From Micractinium sp. NFX-FRZ (taxonomy: Eukaryota; Chlorophyta; Trebouxiophyceae; Chlorellales; Chlorellaceae): a stretch of 56,944 bases of DNA. Where the stretch lies: contig JAPTJF010000410.1 in NCBI GenBank assembly GCA_029339195.1, positions 1 through 56,944 of the forward strand, given 5' to 3'. A model generated the notes under the pieces. That model searched no databases. It was not told where the DNA came from and saw only the letters and a program-made list of their open reading frames with translations. The number at the start of each line of letters is the position of its first letter. The stretch's first letter is position 1. Position numbers and translations under genes: made by a program. Shown piece by piece: positions 1-9,270 of this stretch.

Positions 1-659
1 AGAACAACGAAGTTGACGGCCTCTTCCACTGCCATATGCACCAGGTGTACCCCATGCCCATGCCCCTTGCAAACCAACGAGTGAGTCAGCTCGTGCACAC
101 AACCACCTAAAGCATGCGGCATGTTCTCTACAGCCCCCTCTACCCCACACAAGTCACAAAACTGCGAGCGGGCCCCACCTGAATTCCTGTGCTTGTGCTT
201 CGCAAACATATACTGGTCATAGCGGAGCATGAGGGCAAAGCGGCGCAAATACTGCGGAAAACCCGTTGACCAAATAGCTGTGACAGATTCCGGCAGCACT
301 CCCGGGCCGCCCTCTACCGTCCCCAAGGCAAGAAGGTGCCCCAGCATAGAACGTCCCCCAGCTGCTTGTGGAACCAGAGCCTTGGAAATAATCCTGTTTT
401 GGTGCACCCGGGCCACCTGCGATTTCACAGGGGCCTTGAGGGAGTCTGCAAGCCAGTACTGGGGGCCGTCACCCTCCTCCTCAACAGGCCTCGCTAGCAC
501 CGTGGGCCAGTTCACCCCCAACCCAGGGTCCCCTGCAATGGCATCCCTAAATATCGTCACCCCCTCTCCGTCGGCGTCTGCCTGCGCTGCCAGCTTGGCC
601 GCCGCATCCGCAATCATGGTCACTATCTTGGGCGGCCGCCAATGTGCGCACGCTGTGAC
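1..659 (-). mobile_element. non-LTR retrotransposon-like ORF, 3' part, truncated by window edge
   Basis: Reading the minus strand from 659 to 1 gives about 219 codons without a stop; an in-frame TAG lies just upstream at 662-660 and no convincing start is present. Near the end the protein has a Cys/His cluster, CDLCG then 11 residues later H and GGC followed by VHE. This resembles the C-terminal Cys-Cys-His-Cys knuckle after the reverse transcriptase of LINE-type elements. The upstream part (KAPVKSQVARVHQNRI, FALMLRYDQYMFAKHKH) reads like the connector of such ORFs. Seen: the open frame and the Cys/His motif. Inferred: the element class; the reverse-transcriptase core itself would lie to the left or be lost. 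The stop at 660 and lack of a start suggest a decayed copy. Confidence 0.5.
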
Positions 660-1127
660 CTAGCGGCGGCCGCCAGCGGGATCCTCCCTCACTCAAACCC
701 TCGGCACCTCCAGCCCCATGCACACTTGTGATCACGGCTCTAACTGCGGCATTGAAGTTCCGGCGACGCAACCCCGTCCGGCCGCGAGCGAAAGGCGAGT
801 TCACATGAGGCTGGGCCTTTTGCGAGTGCAGGGCTTCTGCTCCTGCCCAGGCTTCTTGTGCATGCTGCGGAAGTGGCAATTGTGGCGGCGATGGTGTTGC
901 GGAGCCCACACCTACCAAGCACTGGGCGGCCGGCGGCGGCGGTGGCAGCGGCCCCTGCCTGGCCAGTGCCCCAGGCCTGCCTTTGCACACTCCAGCTTCT
1001 TCTTGCTCGAGATGCCCTGTTTTCAGGCATCAGGGAGCAGCCCGGCAGGTCTTCGGTCCAATCAGCTAGCGCAGGCCCGCACCCGCTTCGCCAGTCCTGC
1101 AGCCGCTGTGCTGCCAGCCGGCCAGCC
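660..1127. other. intergenic: 5' region of the LRR gene
   Basis: The region has no supported gene. Open frames on both strands are low-complexity consequences of GC richness. It should hold the promoter and 5' UTR of the gene starting at 1128; I see no clear TATA box. Confidence 0.4.
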
Positions 1128-2968
1128 ATGGGCAACTGCTGCGGCAGCCCGGCGGGCGGTGGGCGGGGGGGCGGAGACAAGGACGATGTGCGGCGCAAGA
1201 AGAGCGAGCGGGTGGCCAATTGGAAAGCGACGCGCGTGATTGCGCTGCGCAGCGCGAGCCTGACAGTGAGTGAGGAGCAATGCCCGGCAGAGGGAGGGGC
1301 GCTTGCCACAGATGCATGCACATGTATCTATGTGCTGCCGAGGGGGCCAGGGGGAGGCATGTTGCACCTGGGTGGGCCAGGCCCTGGGTATAGGCCAGTG
1401 AGGTGCCGAGCTAGGGAGAAAGCCAGGGAGGGGGGTTGTTTCAGGAAGAAGCCGCCGTGCATCAGACGTCGTGCCGATCCTACACTGGCGGCTGCGCCAG
1501 CAGCCCACCTCTTCCTGTACGCCCTGCACACCGCCCTGCCTCATCACGCCTCCCGGTCCCCGGCCACCTGCTCACTCGCCTAGTTGCTGGCCCCCCCTTA
1601 GCTGCTGCACTGTCCTGCTGCCCCACCGTACTGCACCTGCCATCCCACGTGCTGCGCCTGCCCCCGCTGTGCCTGGCCCACCCCCCAACTCCTGCAGGCG
1701 CTGCCATCCGAGATTGCGGAGGTGCCGGCCCCCCGCGTGCTGGATGCATCAGACAACAAGCTGGAGAGCCTGCCTGCCCTGCCGGTCAGCCTGCAGCGGC
1801 TGGTGCTGGCCAACAACCGGCTGAGCAGCTTGGAAGGCGTCCAGCAGCTGCGCAGCCTGAAGGTGTGTGTGTGTGGGGGGGAACAACACCAAAACGACAA
1901 GGGTGGCCCAAGGGCGGGGCAAGATGGGGTGGGGTGCAGCAGGGTGCTGCCCCTCCTGCACGCCACTCTTGTCTGCGTGCTCACCCTGCCCACCTGCCTT
2001 CCTCCCTCCCTTCCCTAACCGCCCCACCGCACGCCCCTTTTACCCTCGGACCATCTCCCCCGCTGACCCGACAGGTGCTCATCCTCGACGGCAACCGCAT
2101 CTCCCACCTGCCCCCCTGGGTCGGGGAGCTTACAAAACTGGAGACGCTCTCCCTCTCCGACAACCTGCTGACCAGCCTGCCGCCCAGCCTGGGCCGCCTG
2201 CGCCACCTGAAGCAGCTGCTGGTCAGCCAGAACAGGCTGACTGGCCTGCCGCCCGAACTGGGGGAGTGCGCAGCGTTGGAGGAGCTGGACGCGCACCACA
2301 ATGGACTAGAGGTGGGTGCCTTCACTAGGAGGTTGTGACAGTGAGGAGGAGCATGGGTTGGGGTGGGGTGGGCTGGGGGGTGAGGGTGCTGGGGAGGGTG
2401 TGTGGAGGAGCAGCGGGGCAACAGGAGCGGCAGGATGCGCAGGCCCCCGTCTTGGAAGGTGGGTTGGAGAGGGGGGATGGGGCCAGCAGAGGTGGCGTGT
2501 AGGAGGGGGTGTCAAGAGGAGTGGGGCGGCTTTGTGGGCGGCAGCTTCTCGTGCATACTTGCGGATGGCGCCTGCAGCATCACCGCCCTCTACACCCCTG
2601 CCTCCCTCCCCACCTCCTTCCCTGCCCCCGCCCCCGCCCTCTCCTTCATTCCCCCCTACCTCCCCCCGCAGGCCGTGCCCCCCGAGCTGGGCCGTTTGCA
2701 GCGCCTCCGCCTCCTGCAGCTCGACTCCAACGCCCTCCGCTCCCTGCCACCCGCCGTCCTGCGCGACTGCGCCGCCTTGGCCACTCTGAGCCTGCACGGC
2801 AACCCCATCTCGCCAGACACGCTGGCTGCGACAGAGGGGTATGCCGCGTTCGAGGCGCGGCGGCAGGGCAAGTATAGCAAGACGCTGGCGGGGGGCGCGC
2901 TGCTGGGGAACAATGGGATGGATGAGGGGGTGGACAGGGCCGTGGCGCCGTCCCCACGGAGAGGCTAA
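1128..2968 (+). CDS. leucine-rich repeat protein, LRRC57-like, lipid-anchored
   Basis: Four exons, all phase 0: 1128-1265, 1698-1862, 2075-2311, 2672-2968 (278 aa). The start is chosen because it opens with MGNCCG, a consensus N-myristoylation glycine followed by two cysteines that could be palmitoylated, as in plant and animal LRRC57-type proteins. About seven LRRs of the LxxLxLxxNxLxxLP type follow (e.g. VLDASDNKLESLP, VLILDGNRISHLP, LKQLLVSQNRLTGLP, LQLDSNALRSLP). The C-terminus, SLHGNPIS then EGYAAFEARRQGKYSK, matches the family's conserved tail. Likely role: a membrane-tethered adaptor; the exact function of this family is poorly known. Introns are GT-AG and three exon junctions fall between repeats. 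Family assignment is firm, function is not. Confidence 0.9.
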
Positions 2969-4338
2969 TAGCCTCCTCCGACAATGGTGATGCCTCAAGG
3001 GGCCGGCGTGGCTGACCGCCGCTTGGCCTGGCCTGCCTTGGCAGCTGGTGCCAGCAGGCTCCCAGCCTGCCCTGCCCGATGTAGGCCACTTCTCATTACA
3101 CCTCTACCCGCCTCTATTGATTACTGCCTTTTGTGACTTGCCATCGGATCTGCGACTCGTACATGCTCTCCCCCCTCTTCTCCACTTGTTCTACTAAGAG
3201 CTTGGCAACATACTTGCACGGCAACATCGGGCCATCACCCTTTTCAGCATGGTGCCCCACAGAACTCTGTCCAGCCTTGCTGCGGAGCTTTGCATGCATG
3301 CTGTGAATCCTGCAATGCCAGGCCCAAGTGTCTTCTCTCGCTCACCGCCCGTGTCCTCCATCCGACCTCAATCCTATTGCACTGCATGTGCCTCTCTGTG
3401 TACAGCGCCACACATATTGCCCAGTGCTGCTGCATTTGCCTTTGTCCGCTGTGTCAAAAGCAGGCCCTTGCTGTCGAGCAGGAGCAGTCAGTTAGCCACC
3501 TGAGGAACTAGAAGCTACAACAGTGCAGAACCTGAGCTACAGGCACGGCTGTGGTGCCGCCATGCCAGCTTAAATGTGGACAGCACAGCGCTGCAACTGA
3601 AACTGTTGAAGCGCCAGCGCCGTTGTAGGCCAGCTGGCGCGACGGCAATCCACATGCCCATGAGGGCGATGCACACTCCCTTGCGCATGAGGGCGATCCA
3701 CATGCGCATGAGGGCGATGCACACTCCCTTGCCATCGGGCCCTCTCTGCTAGGAGCTGACAGGGAGCGCTGTGCACAGCCCCCGCACCCGCATGGCACAG
3801 CCATGGGCAGTGCTCACGGGTCGCTCATGCTCCAAGCTTGCTTGTCACGGCAGCTGTCGAAGTGGGTTCGCCGAAGCTTCCGGCACTCCTTCTTATTTAA
3901 TGTGGCACACACCCCCGTGCGGCCAGCTCCCAGGCTGTGCCCGCCGCCGCTGCCGAGTGCCGCCTGCCGCCACTCTGCCCCTAGCTGCTTCCCGCACGCG
4001 CCGGCCTACGGGCGCCGCAATGCATGTCTCCCCATGAACCATCAGAAGGTGCCAACAGGAGCGATAGGCTGCAAGGGCGCTCGCAAAATACTGCCCGAGT
4101 TTGCAGGAGTGGCCGGACGGGCCGCCGCCCATTCCGATAGGCGCACATTCAATTCAGTGTCGACCACAATGCACGCGGGCAGCTGGCGGCAACGGAGGAA
4201 GCCCTGCCAGGCACTCGCTGCCAGGGTCTGGGTCCGCCGAGCTGGCAGCGCCACCGCTGAAGTCCCCAGCCCACGCCGGAATCGGCCTCTTCGCCTCTGC
4301 TGTAGCTCAGAGGTGCTCGGGTCGCGCAACCAGCAACC
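2969..4338. other. intergenic between LRR and eS27 genes
   Basis: This 1.37 kb stretch contains the LRR 3' UTR and the eS27 promoter. The only structured element is the short tandem array at 3660-3745. Open frames here do not resemble proteins and carry no splice-supported extension. Confidence 0.4.
3655..3737. repeat. tandem repeat, 21-27 bp units
   Basis: The phrase catgagggcgat occurs three times in tandem, alternately followed by gcacactcccttg and ccacatgcg. The unit length alternates, so this is an imperfect array with a higher-order unit. It is intergenic; no function is evident. Confidence 0.7.
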
Positions 4339-5670
4339 ATGGTGAGCGCACAGCGGGCCTGCATGGTGCTGGCGGGTTTGCTGCAGGCTCTGGGGACGGC
4401 GGTGCATTCACCGGACAGGGGCAGCCTCCAGGGACCTCCCGCAGCGGCCGCATGGCGCATGGCTGCCTGGCGTGGCGATGGCGGCGACTGCGTGGCGCTG
4501 GGGGCGACGTGGGGACGGCATGGCCAGCGCTTTGGCGGCCTCGCATCAGCCTAAGCCCCTTGGAGCAGCAGGGCGACCCCACGGAGTGGTGCCAGCCGAT
4601 CATGGCGGGCGCGAGGCTGGGAGGCCCTTTGTTGGGGCTTGGCTCCCCTTGGGGCGCCTCAGGCAGCGGGAACTCACCTCCCGGGGAGTCTTTGCCGCCC
4701 GCAGGTGCTGGCGTGCGACATCGACCTGCTGAACCCTCCGGCGGAGCTGGAGAAGCGGAAGCACAAGCTCAAGCGCCTGGTAGCCTCCCCCAACTCCTAC
4801 TTCATGGATGTGAAGTGCCAGGGCTGCTTCACCATGTGAGTATGCATGCGGGCCGCCCGGCTGGGCGCGTCGGCGGGGGCAGGAGGCCGCGCCGATGCGG
4901 GCAGGCGGCAGTGCGCAGGTTGCGGCGTCCGGCGCGCTGCCAGCGCGCAGAGTGCAACACATTTGTTGAGCAGGCTTCAAAATGGGGGCAGCCATGCATG
5001 TGATGAACCTTTGTTGTGCATGCAGCACGTGTGGGGCGTCAATTGGCCACGGCTCGGCACGGCGGGCTTCATAGCATGTGTGCCTTTGGCTGCTACCCCA
5101 TGCGCTGCTGCTCATTTTGTTGGTACCTGCCCTCTGTGCCCTTCCTTCCCCCGCCTGCAGCACGACTGTGTTCAGCCACAGCCAAACCGTGGTGGTGTGC
5201 CCCAGCTGCAACACCGTGCTGTGCGTGCCCACCGGCGGCAAGGCTCGCCTGACCGAGGGTGCGTGCGTGGCGGGCCGCAGCGGGGCGCTGGGGCAGGGTG
5301 GTGGAGCAGCAGCAGCAGCCGTCGATGGCAGCGGGTGGTCCCGGCAGGCAGCGGAAGCACTGGCGATTTGGTTACGACAGCAGCACAACAGCAGCAATGG
5401 GGGCAGCACTGTGCAGCTGTAGCACAGCACAGGCTGCAGCATGTCAGGGGGGCGGTCTCGTCATTGCAAAGCGGTCAGCTGTTTCATTCCTTGGCTCGAC
5501 TTGGCTGCACAGCAATGCTATTGTATCAAAGGCAGGCAGGGCCCTTTGCCTAGGCAGCCGGCCGCCGTTCTCTGCCTGCCCGTCATGCCATGTTCTGACG
5601 CCTTACTGCCCTGCCTCTGTCTTCCTCGTTGCTCCGTGCAGGCTGCTCCTTCCGCCGGAAGGGCGACTAA
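4339..5670 (+). CDS. RPS27: 40S ribosomal protein eS27
   Basis: Four coding exons: 4339-4341, 4705-4835, 5161-5258, 5642-5670, giving 86 aa, the usual eS27 length. The protein reads [20 protein letters not shown], then a Cys4 zinc finger (VKCQGC and [10 protein letters not shown]), [10 protein letters not shown], and ends [17 protein letters not shown], a near-perfect eS27. It binds 18S rRNA in the small subunit and acts in pre-rRNA processing. The initiator ATG forms a coding exon by itself, immediately followed by the GTGAGC donor; this is required because the next exon starts [10 protein letters not shown] in frame. All introns are GT-AG. Identification is essentially certain. Confidence 0.97.
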
Positions 5671-6335
5671 ACGCTCTCATGGCGGTTGGCTCCGGGCGGG
5701 CGCCGGGCGCATGATGTGGCGCCCGGCTAGCCCGGCAGCAGCAGCGGCAGCAGCGGCGGCAGCAGCGGCAATGGCACATGCACTCCCCACTCAGGACCAC
5801 ACCACCTCAGCACAGTGCGCGGCCCCGGCCGCAGAGTGAGGAGCGCTGCCGGCGGGACGCTGGCGGCGTCAGCAAGGCGTCGGCGGCCCCCGTGGCGCGC
5901 GAGGAGCCACTTACATTAGACACAGCGCGAACCAACAGCTGCGGGCCCGCGGCTGCGTGGCCGCGCACGCACCGCAGGCCGCGCTGGCGCTGGATGCTTG
6001 GACCAACATCTGATGCTTGGACAATCACGCCCACCTGCGTGTAACAAAGCGGAAAACGGAGAGGGGCTAGCGAGAGGGCAGGCGGGGAAGGGGGTGCAGC
6101 GCAGCAGGGGAGAGAGCCTTCGCAGCGAGAGCAGGTGATGTGGCGCCCGGTGGCGGCAGGCAGCAACTTTTTGCCACGGTTTGAATGGCAATTGGCGTGA
6201 TGCATGAACACTAGCATTGGTTCCAGCCATGTTGATATTGGCTGCTGGCCTGTAGCGAGGCAGAGCGTGCGCGCTGGAACGGACCGCGGCGCAGGCGGTC
6301 GCTGCTCCGCTGCTGGGGGAAGAGCACGATAAGTA
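5671..6335. other. intergenic between eS27 and HDAC genes
   Basis: Contains an imperfect CAG/CGG run at about 5740-5772, a TGTAA at 6040-6044 and otherwise unstructured GC-rich sequence. No gene is supported. Confidence 0.4.
6040..6044 (+). terminator. candidate poly(A) signal TGTAA for eS27
   Basis: TGTAA is the usual polyadenylation signal of green algae. It lies 370 nt after the eS27 stop, rather far, so the assignment is weak. Confidence 0.3.
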
Positions 6336-8483
6336 ATGCGCGCCATGCCCATGCCCCGAGCCTGGGGTGCGCTGCGCCGGCTGCAGACGCGAGCAGCTAG
6401 CAGCACCGCGCCTCTCCAGCCCCTCAGCCACCCCGTGACCTATCACAGTGACTTCACCATCAACCCGATCCCAGATGGCCACAGGCGAGCCGCGCTGGGC
6501 CTGGGAGATGGGGGTTGTCGCCGCCGCCGCCGCCACCGCCGCCACCTCCACCCGCTGCTCCCACCATGCAATGTAATTAAGTTGCATATTGTGTGTCCTA
6601 AACCGGGTTGTGCCCTGCCAGCGGCTCGAGTATATGCCAAAACCACTGCTCGCTCTGTCCACAGGTTCCCCATGCCCAAGGATGCGCTGCTTTACGCTCG
6701 ACTGCAGCAGCTGGGGCTGGCGAGGCGCACCTTCACGCCCACCCCTCCCGACGCCGACACCCTCTGCCTGGCACACGAAGAGCAGTACGTGCGGCAATTC
6801 CTGGATGGAAGCATCAGCACCCAACAAATGAAGCTGATCGGGCTGCCCTGGTCGGCGGCGCTGGTGCGGCGCACGCTGGCGGGCGTCGGCAGCGCTGTGC
6901 TGGCGGCCCGCCTGGCGCTGCAGTTTGGCGTGGCATGCATGACAAACGGGGGCACGCACCACGCGCACCCCGCGCACGGCTCAGGTGGGGCGGACGTGGG
7001 TGGCGTGGGCATGGGATGGGTGCTGCATGCAGCCACTTCCGGAGTATACGGGTTGGCAGGTTGGCGTGTTGCAGAAGCAAGGTTGACGGTGGCAGCCCTG
7101 CTGCAGCCGGCGGCAGCGCTGTCTCATCCCCTGCTTCACCTGGCCTATTCTCCCCCTGTCCTCCTCCCCGAGATCCACCACACCTGTTCGTCGCTAGTGC
7201 CCATGCTCTGTACCCTCCCCCTCCCCACTTGCCCCCTCGCTGCCCCCAGGCTGGTGCATCTTCAACGATCAGGCGGTGGCGGCGCGGTCGGTGCAGCGCG
7301 ATGCGGGGGTGGGGCAGGTGCTGTTTGTGGACCTGGATGTGCACCAGGTGCGGGGCGAGAGTGGCCCCTGCAATCAATCAATCACACGGCACAACAGGAC
7401 CTTTGTTATGTTTCTTATTTGTGGTTGTGAGTGGTTTGGGTCCTGGAAAGGTGCTGTGCCTTGACCTCAGCGTGCACCAGGTGGGTGAGAGCGTGATTGA
7501 GTGGTAAAACGCCGTGCTGGGGTTCATGCCAGGTGGGTGCATGCAAATGAGTTGCTGGGACACACGAATGTTTGCGCACATGGCATGTCCCCACCCGCCT
7601 GCCCTTCCACCCCACTCCCTCCACGTCTTGAAAAACAGTGCAGCCGCCAGCCTCACAAGACCTCCCTGCATCTTCACCCTGCCGCTGTGCCTCTTGCATC
7701 CCCGCCTGCCCGCCCACCTGCCTGCACCTCCCCCCTCCCTGCAGGGCGATGGCACCGCCGCCATTTTTAGAGACGACCCCTCCGTCTTCACCCTCTCGCT
7801 GCACTGTGAGGCGCAGCCCTTCCCTCACCGGCGGGAGCAGAGCGACATGGATGTCGGGCTGCCAGCTGGCACCACGGATGAGCAGTACCTGGAGGTGCGG
7901 GGCGTGCAGGGGTGCAAGTTGGTGGCAAGAGGATGCGAGATATCTGCAGGCAGGGGGAGGTTTAAGGCATGCAGGGCAGGGCGGGGCGGGGCGGGGCGAG
8001 GCACGGAGGGATGGAGAGTGACGGTGCCGTGCCACATGGGTGGGGGCCACAGTGCGCAGCCAGCCAGTGATGCTCAGCCCCGTCTTCAACACGATTGCCA
8101 CACCTTACAGCCCCTCCTTGCCTCACCTTCCCCTTCTTCCCACCCCGCCCCGCCCCCAGGCGCTGCGCGACGTGCTGCCCCCGCTGCTGGCCCGCCTCCG
8201 CCCGGAGCTAGTCATGTACAACGCCGGGGTGGATGTGCATGGCGAGGACAGCCTGGGCAAGATGGCGCTCACAGATGCAGGCATCCTGGCGAGAGACAGC
8301 TTCGTGTTTGCGGCCTGTGCAGAGGCAGGTGCGCCTGTGGCATGTGCCATCGGCGGCGGGTACTCGCCTGAACACGAGCGGATCGTGGACAGGCACGTGC
8401 TGCTGCACAGGGCGGCGGCAGAGCACCTGCCCGCGCTGGCCGCAAGCGCCAGCGCCGCTGCGCGCTTGCAGCGCCGGCGGTGA
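6336..8483 (+). CDS. histone deacetylase family protein, class IV/AcuC-like, putatively organelle-targeted
   Basis: Five exons: 6336-6484, 6665-6984, 7250-7347, 7745-7894, 8160-8483 (346 aa). The zinc-hydrolase core is complete: HPVTYHSDF at the start of the domain, the His pair in GGTHHAHPAHGSG, WCIFND, the zinc ligands in VDLDVHQGDGT, YNAGVDVHGED, and the GGGYS loop with the late catalytic Tyr. This layout matches HDAC11/plant HDA2 and cyanobacterial homologues; it removes acyl groups from lysine. The first ~30 residues (RRLQTRAASSTAP) are Arg/Ser/Ala-rich and look like an organelle presequence, so the substrate may not be histone. Intron 1 must use a GC donor (CACAG|GCGAGC) to give HRFPMPKDALL. 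Intron 3 contains a decayed copy of the exon 3 end at 7451-7483. Confidence 0.92.
7451..7483 (+). repeat. decayed copy of HDAC exon 3 end plus donor
   Basis: About 25 of 33 bases match 7318-7350, ending in the identical gtgcaccaggtg that holds the real donor. It still translates in frame as VLCLDLSVHQ against VLFVDLDVHQ in the exon. Confidence 0.75.
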
Positions 8484-9270
8484 AGCGGCCGTACAGCACA
8501 TGTGCTCATGCCTGCCCCGCCTTTGTGTGCTTTTCTGCGGGAGCTCCTCCATCTATTCATGTCACACTTGTTATCTCTACCTCAGAACTGCAATCAAGTA
8601 CGTTACCCCTGATCATGTTCTCCTTCTCAGCTGTCTCGCTCAGCACTGCCTCTCCTGCCTCTTGCACCTCCCCACTCTGCTATACCTTCTTCTTATACTC
8701 GGCTCGATTCCACTCTGCCTTCCTGCCGGTATGCGCTGTTCCTGCCCCTTCACAACCATTTCCTTTCCACAAAGCCCGCATCTGTTTCCCTGCCATGCAC
8801 CAAACCCTTGCACTGTGCCGCTGCTATTGTGGGCAGCCTCGTTTGATCCGACATAACACAGATAGAACAGTTCACGTTATGGTTGGTTCATGTGCAGACT
8901 GGATAGGGGAGATGGAGCAGGGAGGGTTGGGCGAGCGGGGAAGGGGCCAGCAGGAGGGTGAGAACGCCGAGGGGAGGGTAAGAGGGGAGTCGGTGAGAAG
9001 ACGGGGGTAGTAGTAAGGGAGTGGGCCTCACAGAATCAGCCACACAGGTGTGCAGAGGCCAGCCCAGGGAGCAGCCCGGGCTGGCAACGTGCGGTCGAGT
9101 CAGCAAATACTCTGCTGCTGCTGCTGCTGCTGTCGGTAGGGGGGGCGGTGGTCCGGACAACAAGTCACATACACATGCAAGCCCAGGCAGACGGCATCTC
9201 CATGTGTTGCATTTAGGGCGCCTCTTCAGGCGGAGGACAACGCATCACTCAGCTGACAGCACCAGCTGCC
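8484..9270. other. intergenic between convergent HDAC and TWINKLE genes
   Basis: Holds the 3' UTRs of both genes, including a pyrimidine-rich half (8484-8870), a purine-rich half (8900-9010) and a short CTG run at about 9111-9131. No gene or clear TGTAA signal was found. Confidence 0.4.

Noticed and set aside
858..1127. Upstream in-frame ATG for the LRR gene
   Set aside because: It would add 90 low-complexity residues and destroy the N-terminal MGNCCG lipidation signal typical of the family.
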